A stretch of 64,000 bases of DNA from Oceanicoccus sagamiensis (GCF_002117105.1 NZ_CP019343.1:3906001-3970000); one strand, 5' to 3'. Positions 11,630-25,255 are shown, counted from the stretch's first letter. The notes: generated by a model from the sequence alone, not told the origin. Numbers and translations: made by a program.

Positions 11630-12004
11630 CTAGCCCTCAGATACTTCTATTTCAGCCAGCAAGGGATGTTCACTATCCCTTGCATATTGATTCACTTGGG
11701 CCGCTTTAGTTTCAGCTATGTCCTTGGTATAGATGCCACAAACACCTTTACCTTGTGTATGTACGGCTAACATCACCTGAGTGGCCTTCTCTCGGCCCAT
11801 ATTAAAGAACATTTCTAATATCTCGACGACAAACTCCATTGGGGTGTAATCGTCATTAAGCAGTATCACTTGATACATAGAAGGTGGCTTCAGCTCTGGC
11901 TTTGCTTCAGCCAGGGCCACATCCCCTTCCCGATCATAGTCAGGGGGAAGATCATCACCTTCGCCCATGTTTAATGTTAGTTGAAGATTTTCGTGTTTAC
12001 CCAT
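11630..12004 (-). CDS. clpS: ATP-dependent Clp protease adaptor ClpS
   Basis: Adaptor that binds N-degrons (Leu, Phe, Trp, Tyr ends) and delivers them to ClpA. The core is [20 protein letters not shown], then the helix [20 protein letters not shown] and the [15 protein letters not shown]-like end (here [15 protein letters not shown]). I choose ATG 12004 ([11 protein letters not shown], 124 residues), which has a GGTAGGAAT ribosome-binding site, over an upstream start that adds 13 residues. It lies 96 bp before clpA on the same strand and is divergent from cspD, the standard gammaproteobacterial arrangement. Confidence 0.96.
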   Translation of the reverse strand: MGKHENLQLTLNMGEGDDLPPDYDREGDVALAEAKPELKPPSMYQVILLNDDYTPMEFVVEILEMFFNMGREKATQVMLAVHTQGKGVCGIYTKDIAETKAAQVNQYARDSEHPLLAEIEVSEG

Positions 12005-12233
12005 ATTCCTACCTTTAAGCACAACAATTGCCAAATAAATCACCCTTATTTTAACTCTATTGGCTATATTTCAGCCAGAACGCTTGACTATTGGTTAAAA
12101 AATGTTAAAAAAGTCACGTTCTATTAGAACTATCAAGGGGGCGTTGCCTAACAAATTGTAATAACAAGCTGTTAAACAACGTAGTGATATGTAAATACGC
12201 CCACGTACGGGCAATAATAAAAGGACCTCTGCT

Positions 12234-12506
12234 ATGCAAACTGGAATAGTGAAGTGGTTCAACAACGCTAAAGGCTTTGGTTTTATCCTTCCTGAAGGTG
12301 GTGGTGCAGATATCTTTGCTCATTACTCTTCTATTGATATGGGTGGATATAAAACCTTAAAAGCTGGTCAAGCTGTATCTTATGAGACCGTGAACGGCCC
12401 CAAAGGCCTTCATGCGACCAATATACATGCTACCGATGCTTCTAGCGATGGTGAATCTACTGAAGTTACCGATGCTGCAACAGAAAATCAGTTAACGGCT
12501 GATTAA
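12234..12506 (+). CDS. cspD: Cold-shock-like protein CspD
   Basis: A 90-residue single cold-shock domain with a C-terminal extension. The nucleic-acid-binding motifs RNP1 (KGFGFILP) and RNP2-like (DIFAHYSSI) are present. In E. coli CspD is a stationary-phase single-stranded-DNA-binding inhibitor of replication encoded divergently from clpS, exactly as here. The acidic, threonine-rich tail after residue ~68 is not part of the domain. A 5' untranslated region of up to ~130 bases, with a possible TTGACT/TAAAAA promoter near 12084-12111, would suit regulation at the mRNA level; that promoter is only a visual match. Confidence 0.93.
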   Translation: MQTGIVKWFNNAKGFGFILPEGGGADIFAHYSSIDMGGYKTLKAGQAVSYETVNGPKGLHATNIHATDASSDGESTEVTDAATENQLTAD

Positions 12507-12620
12507 TCCAAGCTCAGCCAGCTCTGTCTATTTCCACAGCACATTAGGCCGGTTTTATCGATTTAATGGACTGCGGCAGTGAAATACACAAGCTGGTGAT
12601 CATTTTGCCGCTATCAGCAG

Positions 12621-13883
12621 CTATGCTGAGGGCATCTTATCGATAATTGCATCCCCAAATTCCGAACATTTCAATAATCTGGCCCCTTCCATCAGGCGTT
12701 CAAAGTCATAAGTTACCGTCTTCGCCTGAATAGCACCGTTCATACCCTCAATAATCAGGTCAGCCGCTTCATTCCAGCCCAGGTGTCGCAGCATCATTTC
12801 TGCTGAGAGAATTAGTGAGCCTGGGTTTACCTTATCCTGACCAGCATATTTGGGGGCCGTACCATGGGTCGCCTCAAATAAGGCAATGTTATCACTGAGG
12901 TTAGCGCCGGGGGCAATACCTATACCGCCCACCTGAGCCGCCAGGGCATCCGACAGATAATCACCGTTAAGATTAAGAGTGGCGATAACACTATATTCAT
13001 CAGGACGCAGCAAGACTTGCTGCAACATGGCATCGGCAATCACATCTTTAATAATAATCTCTTTACCGGTTACCGGGTTGTTTAAGCGCATCCAGGGACC
13101 GCCGTCTAATAGCTCAGCACCAAACTCTTCCTGGGCCAGCTGGTAACCCCAATCTTTAAAGGCCCCCTCGGTAAACTTCATAATATTGCCTTTGTGTACC
13201 AGGGTCAGTGAAGGCAAATCCTGATCAATGGTATATTGCAGCGCTTTACGAACGAGTCGCTGGGTACCCTCTTTGGAGACAGGCTTAATACCAATACCGC
13301 AGTCATCAGGGAAACGGATTTTGCTAACACCCATCTCAGCCTGAAGGTATTGAATGATCTTGCTGGCCTGAGCGGTACCAGCCTTCCACTCAATACCGGC
13401 ATAAATATCCTCGGAATTTTCACGGAAAATAACCATATTGGTCTTACCGGGCTCTTTGACCGGCGAAGGCACACCTTCAAACCAACGCACCGGGCGTAAA
13501 CAGGTATATAAATCCAACTCCTGACGCAGAGCCACATTTAAGGATCGGAAACCGCCACCCACCGGCGTGGTTAGCGGGCCTTTAATTCCCACAGAATATT
13601 CTTTAATCGCATCTAGCGTTTCTGCAGGAAACCAATCACCGTCGTACATCTCGGCCGCTTTTTCGCCGGTAAATATCTCCATCCAACTGATTTTTCGCCG
13701 ACCGTCATAGGACTTTTCTACAGCCGCATCCACCACTTTAATCATCACTGGGCTTATGTCCACGCCGATACCATCCCCCTCAATAAAGGGAATAATTGGC
13801 TGATCGGGTACGTTTAGCGATAAATCACTATTAATAGAAATTTTCTCGCCATGGTCTGGCACCTTGATAAATTGGTAAGACAT
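12621..13883 (-). CDS. icd: NADP-dependent isocitrate dehydrogenase, dimeric type
   Basis: TCA-cycle enzyme that oxidises isocitrate to 2-oxoglutarate. At 420 residues it matches E. coli Icd (416). The substrate/phosphorylation loop is [20 protein letters not shown], holding the serine that AceK phosphorylates in E. coli. Other signatures are the [11 protein letters not shown] segment and the C-terminal nucleotide-binding [17 protein letters not shown]. An AGGAGAT-like ribosome-binding site precedes the ATG. It follows the unrelated monomeric isozyme gene on the same strand but is separated from it by a terminator hairpin. Confidence 0.97.
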   Translation of the reverse strand: MSYQFIKVPDHGEKISINSDLSLNVPDQPIIPFIEGDGIGVDISPVMIKVVDAAVEKSYDGRRKISWMEIFTGEKAAEMYDGDWFPAETLDAIKEYSVGIKGPLTTPVGGGFRSLNVALRQELDLYTCLRPVRWFEGVPSPVKEPGKTNMVIFRENSEDIYAGIEWKAGTAQASKIIQYLQAEMGVSKIRFPDDCGIGIKPVSKEGTQRLVRKALQYTIDQDLPSLTLVHKGNIMKFTEGAFKDWGYQLAQEEFGAELLDGGPWMRLNNPVTGKEIIIKDVIADAMLQQVLLRPDEYSVIATLNLNGDYLSDALAAQVGGIGIAPGANLSDNIALFEATHGTAPKYAGQDKVNPGSLILSAEMMLRHLGWNEAADLIIEGMNGAIQAKTVTYDFERLMEGARLLKCSEFGDAIIDKMPSA

Positions 13884-13964
13884 CAGAATCTCCTTTGATC
13901 AATCAGGCAAGTAAAAGGCAGTTCAAAAATTTATCCACCTTTATACAATCATTCAATAAAAACT

Positions 13965-13996
13965 AAAAGGGCCATCATGATGACAGCCCTTGTTTT
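13965..13996 (-). terminator. Intrinsic terminator after the monomeric isocitrate dehydrogenase gene
   Basis: Read on the minus strand, the stem AAGGGC...GCCCTT around an ATCATGAT-containing loop is followed by a T-rich stretch (TTTTAGTTTTT). It starts about 32 bp after the stop of the gene at 14028-16256 and would separate that transcript from icd. Confidence 0.6.
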
Positions 13997-14027
13997 GGAT
14001 ACAACTTTTTACGCAAAGTACCTTTAA

Positions 14028-16346
<2,319 letters not shown>

Positions 16347-16423
16347 TTATAGCAGCAAGCAGGACTTTTCGATAGATGATAATATCGCTTAAAACAATCA
16401 CTTAGCTTAATATCGATCAATAA

Positions 16424-17023
16424 ATGGCCAAAATCATCCTTCTTAACAAACCTTTTAACGTACTTTGTCAGTTTACGGATAAAGAAGGCCGCGCCAACCT
16501 GGCGGATTTTGTCGATACAGCGGGAGTCTATCCCGCCGGCCGACTGGATTACGACTCTGAAGGTCTGGTGATTTTGACCGATGACGGCAAATTACAACAC
16601 CAAATCAGCCATCCTGATGCCAAGCAGAGTAAAACCTACTGGGTGCAAGTTGAAGGCAGCCCCAGCCATACAGACCTTGAGCCCCTTAGGCGAGGTATAA
16701 AGCTAAACGATGGGCTCTGCCGCCCCGCCAAAGTGGCGCTGATAGAAGAACCTGCTATCTGGCCCAGAACGCCACCGGTCAGGCAGCGGTCTGCTATACC
16801 GACTTCATGGCTTGAACTAAGTATCAGTGAGGGCCGCAATCGGCAGGTCCGACGAATGACGGCGGCAATTGGCCACCCTACCCTCAGGCTAATACGGGCC
16901 AAAGTGGGTGATTGGACAATCGATGGGCTGGCCCCAGGGGAATCCAGGCAACTGACCATACACGCCCCTGCGAACAATTCACAACGCAAGGGACATTCAA
17001 CTCGGCGCAATAGAAGGCTATAA
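16424..17023 (+). CDS. rluE: 23S rRNA pseudouridine(2457) synthase RluE
   Basis: RsuA-family pseudouridine synthase without an S4 domain. Catalytic motif GRLDYDSEGLVILTDDG (Asp at about residue 42) and the C-terminal EGRNRQVRRMTAAIGHPTLRL are present. The 199-residue size and N-terminal IILLNKPFNVLCQFTD fit RluE rather than RluB or RluF. It is followed closely by nudJ and mnmA, as in E. coli (icd-rluE-nudJ-mnmA-hflD-purB). The basic tail after residue ~185 is not conserved. Confidence 0.93.
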   Translation: MAKIILLNKPFNVLCQFTDKEGRANLADFVDTAGVYPAGRLDYDSEGLVILTDDGKLQHQISHPDAKQSKTYWVQVEGSPSHTDLEPLRRGIKLNDGLCRPAKVALIEEPAIWPRTPPVRQRSAIPTSWLELSISEGRNRQVRRMTAAIGHPTLRLIRAKVGDWTIDGLAPGESRQLTIHAPANNSQRKGHSTRRNRRL

Positions 17024-17055
17024 TCGCTACTTTTCGTAAATCAGTTGTAGGTAGA

Positions 17056-17499
17056 ATGATGGATTGGCAGCCCCACGTTACCGTAGCCACGGTAATAGAA
17101 AAAGATGGCAAGTATTTATTAGTAGAGGAACGCTGTAACGGTGAACTGGTTTTTAATCAGCCCGCAGGCCATCTGGACCCTAATGAAACACTGGAACAGG
17201 CTGCTGTCCGTGAAACCTTTGAAGAAACCGGCTGGCACATTGAATTGCAAGGTGTCGTCGGTGTTGCTTTATACACCTCTCCCCACAATCAGGTGACCTA
17301 CCACCGCACCACTTTTTACGCCAACGCCCTGGAGCATGACCAGCAGCAACCACTCGATGACGGCATCGAACAAGCGGTCTGGATGAGCTATGAGGAAATG
17401 CTCGCCAGCAGTGATAGAATGCGCTCTAATCTGGTGATCAAGTGTATAGAGCAATACCAGCAAGGTCATCGCTACCCGATTGAGATGGTATTCGAGTAA
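17056..17499 (+). CDS. nudJ: Nudix hydrolase NudJ
   Basis: Nudix phosphatase of 147 residues; E. coli NudJ hydrolyses thiamine pyrophosphate precursors and nucleoside di/triphosphates. The complete Nudix box lies at residues ~37-59 in two stretches, GHLDPNETLEQAAV then RETFEETGW, supplying the metal-binding glutamates. The flanking NQPAGHL and the conserved context (rluE upstream, mnmA 39 bp downstream) support this family member. Confidence 0.9.
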   Translation: MMDWQPHVTVATVIEKDGKYLLVEERCNGELVFNQPAGHLDPNETLEQAAVRETFEETGWHIELQGVVGVALYTSPHNQVTYHRTTFYANALEHDQQQPLDDGIEQAVWMSYEEMLASSDRMRSNLVIKCIEQYQQGHRYPIEMVFE

Positions 17500-17538
17500 T
17501 ACTGTCCCTTAATCAACAACCTGTGTGAACACGCTTAT

Positions 17539-18663
17539 ATGAACCCCCTTTCCCAACAAAAAGTCATTGTCGGCATGTCCGGCGGTGTCGATTCTTCGGT
17601 CTCAGCCCTGCTGCTACAGCAGCAAGGCTATCAGGTCGAAGGCTTGTTTATGAAAAACTGGGACGAAGACGACGGCACGGAATACTGCACGGCCAAAGAT
17701 GACCTTGCCGATGCGCAGGCGGTGTGCGATAAATTGAACATACATTTGCATACTGCCAACTTTGCCGCAGAATATTGGGACAATGTGTTTGAGCATTTTC
17801 TTGAAGAGTATAAAGCGGGGCGAACACCGAACCCGGATATCCTTTGTAACCGGGAAATCAAGTTCAAAGCTTTTTTGGATTATGCGCTGGTATTAGGGGC
17901 AGATTTTATTGCCACCGGCCACTATGTGCGCAAATACCAGCATGGAGACAGCGCCAAACTAATCAAAGGTCTGGATAATAACAAAGATCAAAGCTATTTC
18001 TTACATGCTGTCAGCGGCAAAGAAATCGCTAAAACACTCTTTCCTGTCGGTGAATTAGCAAAACCTGAAGTGCGCGCCATTGCCGAACAACACGATCTGG
18101 TGACTCACAACAAAAAAGACAGTACCGGTATTTGTTTTATCGGCGAGCGGCGTTTTAAAGATTTTTTACAGCAATACCTACCGGCTCAACCTGGCGAGAT
18201 AGAAGATATTGATGGCAATCCAATGGGCCAACACAATGGCTTGATGTATCACACCATCGGCCAGCGCCAGGGCCTGGGGATTGGCGGCGTAAAAGGCGCT
18301 GGCGATCAACCCTGGTATGTGGTCGATAAGGACCTGGATCGCAATGTCTTAATTATTACCCAGGGCAAACAGCATCCGCGCTTATTTAAGCAAGCTCTGT
18401 CCGTCAGGGAGATACACTGGATTGACGGTATTGAACCGGAACTGCCCTACCGCTGTATGGCAAAAGTACGTTACCGACAGCATGATCAAGCCTGCGAGAT
18501 TAACCGTCAGGGCACTACTTATCAGGTGATTTTCGACGATCCCCAGCGCGCTATTACACCGGGGCAATCCGCCGTTTTCTACGACGGTGAAATCTGTCTG
18601 GGCGGCGGTGTTATCGAACAAGCGTATAATCTGGCCACGACGGCCAGTACGGCAACGGCATAA
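17539..18663 (+). CDS. mnmA: tRNA-specific 2-thiouridylase MnmA
   Basis: Makes 2-thiouridine at the wobble position of Lys, Glu and Gln tRNAs using sulfur relayed by TusE. The PP-loop [15 protein letters not shown] is at residue ~14. The first catalytic cysteine lies in [12 protein letters not shown] (~105) and the second in [14 protein letters not shown] (~202). Length 374 matches the family (E. coli 368). It sits in the nudJ-mnmA-hflD-purB cluster. Confidence 0.98.
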   Translation: MNPLSQQKVIVGMSGGVDSSVSALLLQQQGYQVEGLFMKNWDEDDGTEYCTAKDDLADAQAVCDKLNIHLHTANFAAEYWDNVFEHFLEEYKAGRTPNPDILCNREIKFKAFLDYALVLGADFIATGHYVRKYQHGDSAKLIKGLDNNKDQSYFLHAVSGKEIAKTLFPVGELAKPEVRAIAEQHDLVTHNKKDSTGICFIGERRFKDFLQQYLPAQPGEIEDIDGNPMGQHNGLMYHTIGQRQGLGIGGVKGAGDQPWYVVDKDLDRNVLIITQGKQHPRLFKQALSVREIHWIDGIEPELPYRCMAKVRYRQHDQACEINRQGTTYQVIFDDPQRAITPGQSAVFYDGEICLGGGVIEQAYNLATTASTATA

Positions 18664-18680
18664 CCTTTAGGTCACTATCC

Positions 18681-19307
18681 TTGGCAACTGATCCCAACAC
18701 CTCGCAAACTTTAGCTCTGGCTGGCGTATTACAAACGGCTTATCTGGTCGACCAGATAGCGCGTACGGGTACAGCCCCGGCCGAAAGTGTTAACCCTTCA
18801 CTTAACAGCCTGTTTGCCTTTGATGCCAATAGCACTGAAGCCGTTTATGGCGGAATTCACGGTGTAAAACTGGGCCTACAAGTACTGACTGATATTCTTA
18901 ATGGCTCCAAGCGGCAACAATATAGCACCATTATTCGCTACACCCTGGGCATGCTGTATTTACAAAAGAAGCTATCAGCCAACGATGAACTGCTAAATAT
19001 CATGCGTAGCCGACTAGAACATGCCTCACTCAATGCAGAGCATTTTAGTGATAACCCAGCATCTACCACAAAAAGTATTGCGGCGATTTATCAGGATACC
19101 CTGAGCACTTTTAAGTTCAGGATTCAAGTGAGCGGCAGCATGCAGCAGCTGCAAAACAGCCAGAACGCCGATACGATTAGAGCTTTGTTACTGGCCGGTA
19201 TTCGCAGCGCTGTTCTATGGCGGCAAACCGGTGGCAGGCGCTGGAAATTACTGCTCAATAGGCGCCAGCTGCTTAATAGCGCCAGAGAGTTGCTGGCGAC
19301 GCTATAA
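18681..19307 (+). CDS. hflD: High-frequency lysogenization protein HflD homologue
   Basis: Membrane-peripheral, mostly helical protein of 208 residues. In E. coli HflD binds phage lambda CII and reduces lysogenic control; its housekeeping role is unknown. The family pattern is clear: LALAGVLQTAYLVDQIARTG at the start, VYGGIHGVKLGLQVL, and VSGSMQQLQN...IRALLLAGIRSAVLWRQTGG. It starts with TTG, 17 bp after the mnmA stop. The conserved mnmA-hflD-purB order confirms the assignment. Confidence 0.93.
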   Translation: MATDPNTSQTLALAGVLQTAYLVDQIARTGTAPAESVNPSLNSLFAFDANSTEAVYGGIHGVKLGLQVLTDILNGSKRQQYSTIIRYTLGMLYLQKKLSANDELLNIMRSRLEHASLNAEHFSDNPASTTKSIAAIYQDTLSTFKFRIQVSGSMQQLQNSQNADTIRALLLAGIRSAVLWRQTGGRRWKLLLNRRQLLNSARELLATL

Positions 19308-19351
19308 TCAGCCTTGATTAGCGCTGAAATCACCGCCTGAATCATGTATGA

Positions 19352-20761
<1,410 letters not shown>

Positions 20762-20769
20762 GCGCTCCC

Positions 20770-20796
20770 AAAGCCTCGCAACGCGGGGCTTTTTTT
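20770..20796 (+). terminator. Rho-independent terminator after purB
   Basis: The hairpin AAAGCCTCGC-AAC-GCGGGGCTTT (one G-T wobble) is followed by a run of Ts, nine bases after the purB stop. It separates purB from roxA and rules out the ATG at 20797 as the roxA start. Confidence 0.9.
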
Positions 20797-20832
20797 ATGA
20801 CTCTTTTGCAACCGACAATCACACGTAACGCT

Positions 20833-21987
20833 ATGATCAATAATTTTGATATCGATGATTTTTTACAACATCACTGGCAACAAAAACCACTGCTGATTCG
20901 CAACGCCTTTGTGAATTTTAGCAACCCGCTGACGCCAGAAGAGTTGGCGGGGCTTGCCTGCGAAGAAGACGTTGAATCCAGAATCGTTGCCAAAAAAAAC
21001 GGCCATTACGAACTAGCTCACGGACCTTTTGAAGAATCGGTCTTTACTTCATTACCCGATACTGACTGGACCCTACTGGTACAAGCTGTAGACCACTATG
21101 ACCGTGATGTAGCCGATTTATTAAATCAATTCAGGTTTATACCTAACTGGCGCATCGATGACGTTATGGTCAGCTATGCCAGTAAAAACGGTGGAATTCC
21201 TGCCCATACAGATAACTATGATGTTTTTTTATTGCAGGGCGCCGGTTGCCGCCAGTGGCAACTCGGCTCAAAAACCACCCACGTCAGCCAGCTACAAAGC
21301 AATGAAGAACTGCAACTATTGGACGATTTTGAACCTGAACAAGAATGGCTATTAAATCCAGGCGATATGCTCTATGTTCCGCCCGGCTTCGGCCACCGGG
21401 GCACCTCAATGGATAATGACTGTATGACGTATTCCATTGGGTTTAGAGCACCTAGCCACGGTGAATTATTATCGGATTTTTGTGATCACCAAATCAGCCT
21501 GCTGAATGAACAGCAGCGCTATAGCGATCCACAGCTAAAACACCAGCAGCACCCCGGGCAAATTACTCCAGCAACACTGGATAAAGTACAGGACATACTT
21601 AAAAAATTGGTTGATGATAAAGACGCTATCGCTCACTGGTTCGGCGAATTTATGACGCTATCCAAATACCCCAGAGAAGTAAGCAGACTGGAGCTCAGTG
21701 ACAATGACATCCGCTCAATGCTAAACGAGCATAACGTTTTATACCGTGATAATAGCTCCCGCTTTGCCTATACCAACACCAACAAGCAAACAACTCTACA
21801 TATCAATGCCCAAAGCTATAATGCATCGTTAGAACTTGCCGCCCTGCTCGCCAATAATGATCAATATTCTACGGCCGCTATTCAAGCATTGCTTGCCGAC
21901 AGAGAAAGTTTTACGCTGATTCAACAACTTATTCAGCAGGGCGAGCTCTATTTTGAGGAACAGCATAACGATGACGTTTACGGTTAG
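20833..21987 (+). CDS. roxA: 50S ribosomal protein L16 arginine 3-hydroxylase RoxA (YcfD), JmjC-type oxygenase
   Basis: Fe(II)/2-oxoglutarate oxygenase that hydroxylates an arginine of ribosomal protein L16. The cupin/JmjC core carries the iron ligands as HTD in GGIPAHTDNYDVFLLQGAG (about residue 130) and a distal His in PPGFGHRGTS. A winged-helix C-terminal part follows. I use ATG 20833 (MINNFDIDDFLQHHWQQKPL, 384 residues; E. coli 373), because the earlier ATG lies in the purB terminator. Its end overlaps the start of the acetyltransferase gene by 17 bp. In E. coli, roxA lies close to purB too. Confidence 0.93.
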   Translation: MINNFDIDDFLQHHWQQKPLLIRNAFVNFSNPLTPEELAGLACEEDVESRIVAKKNGHYELAHGPFEESVFTSLPDTDWTLLVQAVDHYDRDVADLLNQFRFIPNWRIDDVMVSYASKNGGIPAHTDNYDVFLLQGAGCRQWQLGSKTTHVSQLQSNEELQLLDDFEPEQEWLLNPGDMLYVPPGFGHRGTSMDNDCMTYSIGFRAPSHGELLSDFCDHQISLLNEQQRYSDPQLKHQQHPGQITPATLDKVQDILKKLVDDKDAIAHWFGEFMTLSKYPREVSRLELSDNDIRSMLNEHNVLYRDNSSRFAYTNTNKQTTLHINAQSYNASLELAALLANNDQYSTAAIQALLADRESFTLIQQLIQQGELYFEEQHNDDVYG

Positions 21988-22885
21988 AGCGGCAATATGG
22001 CAACAGGATAAAGTGCTGCTGCGGGCGGTGCGCACAGCGGTATTTGTAGAAGAGCAGCAAGTGCCAATTGAATTAGAATGGGACGAGCATGATGAGCAAG
22101 CCTTGCACTGGCTGGCTCTTAACGAACAGAACGAAGCTATCGGTACCTGCCGGATGCTTGCAGATGGACATATTGGCCGCATGGCCACATTAAAACCGTA
22201 TCGCGGCCAGGGTGTTGGTCGGGCCTTATTGGAACAGGCTATTGCGAGCGCCCGCTCTGATCAATTATTTGAAGCCTACTTATATGCACAGACCCATGCT
22301 ATCGCGTTTTATCAGCAGGCTGGTTTTATCGCTGTAGGTGAAGAATTTATGGATGCCAATATGCCCCATAAAACCATGCGCCTCGCCTTAGCGGAACAGC
22401 GACTAGTTGGCATTCATGGGGGCAATTTTGTTATCGACAATTTTAAACAAGCGGCGCTGGATATTAGCCGCCAGGCGCAAAAGCAATGCCGCATACTTTC
22501 CTATGATCTGGATGCGCGCACCTTTGATAACAATGAGTTTCGGCAAATATTCTCTGATTTGGCCCGAAAAAGCCGCTATACCGAAATTCGTATACTGGTT
22601 GTTGATACTGCACCGATGGTTAGACTGAGTCACAGACTGCTGACGTTGCAGCGGCGTTTATCCAGCAATATCCTGATTCGCAAAACCACCGCCAGCCCCC
22701 ACGATATTAAACACAACCTTATTATTACCGATCAATGCGCTATGATATGCCAATCTATGAAAGACCCTGATAAGATCTGGGGTAATTATCATAACCACCC
22801 GGTTGTACAAAGCTATATAGAACAGTACGATGATTTATGGGAACGGGCCAAAGAAGATAAAGACCTCAGGCAGCTGGAGATTTAA
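21971..22885 (+). CDS. GNAT acetyltransferase fused to a DUF7931-like C-terminal domain
   Basis: The N-terminal ~145 residues are a GNAT domain (ElaA/YjcF-like), with acetyl-CoA-binding GRMATLKPYRGQGVGRALLE. The next ~155 residues form a separate domain beginning GIHGGNFVIDNFKQAALDIS, resembling the DUF7931 domain that follows GNAT domains in many Gammaproteobacteria. This region looks phospholipase-D-like (it has a RILVVDTAPM strand and paired hydrophobic strands) but I see no HKD motif. ATG 21971 is preferred over an earlier start. The gene overlaps roxA and ends immediately before the next ATG, so the three are probably one transcript. The acetyl acceptor is unknown. Confidence 0.8.
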   Translation: MTFTVRAAIWQQDKVLLRAVRTAVFVEEQQVPIELEWDEHDEQALHWLALNEQNEAIGTCRMLADGHIGRMATLKPYRGQGVGRALLEQAIASARSDQLFEAYLYAQTHAIAFYQQAGFIAVGEEFMDANMPHKTMRLALAEQRLVGIHGGNFVIDNFKQAALDISRQAQKQCRILSYDLDARTFDNNEFRQIFSDLARKSRYTEIRILVVDTAPMVRLSHRLLTLQRRLSSNILIRKTTASPHDIKHNLIITDQCAMICQSMKDPDKIWGNYHNHPVVQSYIEQYDDLWERAKEDKDLRQLEI

Positions 22886-23620
22886 ATGACTAGTAAGCAG
22901 AGCAATACCTACCCTGCATTATGTTTATGGCTATTAATCACCACCGTACTAAGCGCAAGCGTCTACGCTAGCGATATCAGCGGCCAATCCGCGCAAGAAA
23001 ACGTTGTTGAGTTTTATCAACCCAGCCATCAATTAGCGGATGAATTAAAGTCATCAATTAACGCTTTGTATGAGGACGAAGTCAAACTTGCTGTAGAAAA
23101 CCAGCAATTGATCATTCGCGGTGAGCGCGCCAAGGTGAATGAAATACTGGAAATGCTCGCTAAATTGGATAAAGCACCGCAACGCTTCAATGTAGAAATC
23201 AGCAACAACCCGGGAAAATCTGGCGCTAAAACCTATTCAACCAATAGCCGTGCTGTTAGTCAGGGGGTTTTTACCCTAACTGAGAATATCCCTTTTATTA
23301 CCGTAAAAGAAACGCGCGCGCAAACGGTTAACGGTGTGCGACCACTGCTGTGGTCAAGGGTTGAGGAAATACCCGTCCAGCAGGAGTACTTACAACTGAC
23401 CGTAAAAGGTTCACAAGACCATGTCTATGTAACGGTAAAAATGCAGACCTTACAGAATGGCCGATTTGCCATGATCAATAATGAAATCAGCGGACCTAGC
23501 TACCAGTGGTTATCTATCGGCTCCAATGGCAATCGTACCACCAGCACCAGCACAAAAACTTACGGCACCAACAGCCGTGATATCGATGCTTTATATATTA
23601 AAGTCACCCCGGCCAACTAA
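22886..23620 (+). CDS. Exported protein with a secretin short-domain-like fold
   Basis: A 244-residue protein with a Sec signal peptide (LCLWLLITTVLSASVYA, cleaved about residue 29). Residues ~45-100 (YQPSHQLADELKSSINALY ... IIRGERAKVNEILEMLAKLD) look like the NolW/secretin short domain, which in secretins lines the periplasmic vestibule. No secretin barrel follows; the rest is beta-rich with a repeated TYGTNSR/TYSTNSR phrase (two copies, near residues 117 and 230). It starts with no gap after the GNAT-DUF7931 gene. It may be a periplasmic accessory to a secretin complex; that is inference. Confidence 0.7.
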   Translation: MTSKQSNTYPALCLWLLITTVLSASVYASDISGQSAQENVVEFYQPSHQLADELKSSINALYEDEVKLAVENQQLIIRGERAKVNEILEMLAKLDKAPQRFNVEISNNPGKSGAKTYSTNSRAVSQGVFTLTENIPFITVKETRAQTVNGVRPLLWSRVEEIPVQQEYLQLTVKGSQDHVYVTVKMQTLQNGRFAMINNEISGPSYQWLSIGSNGNRTTSTSTKTYGTNSRDIDALYIKVTPAN

Positions 23621-23928
23621 AGCATCACTCCAATCTCTGTGCCCTGATAGATCAACTCGTAGGTTTTAAGCCCGCGGCAAGGCGCTTCAGTGGCCACCAT
23701 TAACTCACCGGTGGCAATATCAAACTGATAGCCATGCAGCGAACAGCGCAATCTGGAGCCATCAATATCTGATTCAGAAATGGGGTGACCGCGGTGCGGG
23801 CAAGTACTTTCCAGTAAATAGCGCTCACCGGCAACCTGCAATAAAATCAAATTATACAGGTCAATTTTAAATACCTTACGATAGCCATCGTGCAGGTTGA
23901 TTAATTTATCTAATGAATAAAAACGCAT
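23617..23928 (-). CDS. Rieske [2Fe-2S] ferredoxin-like protein
   Basis: Small 103-residue soluble Rieske protein. Both cluster-binding boxes are present: CPHRGHP (Cys and His ligands, residue ~43) and CSLHGYQFD (Cys and His ligands, ~62). No membrane anchor or oxygenase domain is attached, so it resembles the stand-alone ferredoxins of oxygenases or the NirD-like group. It is convergent with the preceding gene and overlaps it by 4 bp. No oxygenase partner is adjacent, so its redox partner is unknown. Confidence 0.88.
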   Translation of the reverse strand: MRFYSLDKLINLHDGYRKVFKIDLYNLILLQVAGERYLLESTCPHRGHPISESDIDGSRLRCSLHGYQFDIATGELMVATEAPCRGLKTYELIYQGTEIGVML

Positions 23929-24063
23929 AGCCAGATCCAGTTCTAACGGTCATCATTAACATTGGCAGGTCCTGAGGCTGGAAAATAAGCAATATGCCGT
24001 TAAACTGCAAGTACCATCAATAAAAAACTGTCAATAATAAACCCTCAATAAAAACTAGCGTTT

Positions 24064-25245
24064 ATGACCGAAGCAACAACACAAACCGGCGATAACCCGG
24101 CAGCACCGAATACTGGCACCGCATTGATTATGCCTGGCGGTGGTGCCCGGGCAGCCTATCAAGTAGGTGTACTTAAGGCTCTGGCAGAAATCACCAAAGC
24201 AGAGTATGACTACCCCTTCCCTGTATTGTGCGGCACATCTGCCGGCGCACTTAATGCCGTCGCCATTGCCAGCAAAGAGCAGAGTTTTGAGCAGAGTTGT
24301 GCCTGGCTGGAAGAACTATGGCTTAACCTGGGCACGGACCATGTCTACCGCAGCGACTGGTCGGGTATTTTTCGCAATGCCTGGCGCTTAATCGCTTCAT
24401 TATTTAATTCAGGTATAGCTGTTGGTCGCCCGGTTGCCCTGCTGGACAATGCCCCCTTAAAACAATTTCTGCGAGAAAAAATCGACTTCTCCGGTATTGG
24501 TCGCAATTTAAAAGCAGGCAAGCTCTCGGCAGTGTGTGTTACAGCGATGAACTATACAGAGCGGGTATCGGTGAGTTTTTACCAAGGCGGCCCTGAAAAC
24601 GCCGAATGGCAACGTTGGCGTCGACAAGGTATTCCTACCCCCCTACAGCTACGGCATTTGCTGGCATCTACCGCCATCCCAACCATTTTTCCACCACAGC
24701 GTATCGGTAGAAATTATTATGGTGACGGCGCTTTAAGGCAGCTGGCCCCAATCAGCCCTGCACTGCACCTTGGCGCTGACAAAGTGATGATTATTAGTAC
24801 CACTGGGCACAAACGCAATTATGACCAACCCTATAGCCGCATCCATTCCCCCGCTTTTGGTCAGGTTATTGGCCATCTGCTCAATAGTGCATTTGTCGAT
24901 AGCCTGGAAACCGATATCGAGCTATTGGAACAAATGAACCAATTGCTAAAGATTAGTAACAGCGAATTAAAAAATCAGGAAGGCAGGACATTGCGCCCCG
25001 TTGACATCCATGTGGTTTCACCCTCAGAAGATATTGATGCGCTGGCGGACGAGCATTTTAAAGAACTGCCCACCAGTATCAAAACCTTCTTACGAGTTAG
25101 TGGCGGCGGCTCTAGTAGCGGCGGTGTTAATATCGCCAGCTACCTCTTATTTACACCAAAGTTTTGCCAGCATCTGATCAACCTTGGCTATAAAGATGGC
25201 AAAGATCAGGCAGAAGAGATACTCGCTTTTCTGGCAAAGGATTAA
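24064..25245 (+). CDS. Patatin-like phospholipase
   Basis: Lipid acyl hydrolase with a Ser-Asp dyad. The oxyanion box is GGGARAAYQVGVLKAL (~residue 26), the nucleophile elbow GTSAGALNA (~58) and the catalytic aspartate lies in YGDGALRQLAP (~220). Length 393 and the lack of a signal peptide or translocator domain point to a cytoplasmic or inner-membrane-peripheral enzyme of the RssA/YlbK-like bacterial group rather than an ExoU or PlpD effector. A serine/glycine-rich loop (SGGGSSSGG) lies near residue 346. It is convergent with the MBL gene, 10 bp away. Confidence 0.9.
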   Translation: MTEATTQTGDNPAAPNTGTALIMPGGGARAAYQVGVLKALAEITKAEYDYPFPVLCGTSAGALNAVAIASKEQSFEQSCAWLEELWLNLGTDHVYRSDWSGIFRNAWRLIASLFNSGIAVGRPVALLDNAPLKQFLREKIDFSGIGRNLKAGKLSAVCVTAMNYTERVSVSFYQGGPENAEWQRWRRQGIPTPLQLRHLLASTAIPTIFPPQRIGRNYYGDGALRQLAPISPALHLGADKVMIISTTGHKRNYDQPYSRIHSPAFGQVIGHLLNSAFVDSLETDIELLEQMNQLLKISNSELKNQEGRTLRPVDIHVVSPSEDIDALADEHFKELPTSIKTFLRVSGGGSSSGGVNIASYLLFTPKFCQHLINLGYKDGKDQAEEILAFLAKD

Positions 25246-25255
25246 ACTCGCAGGC

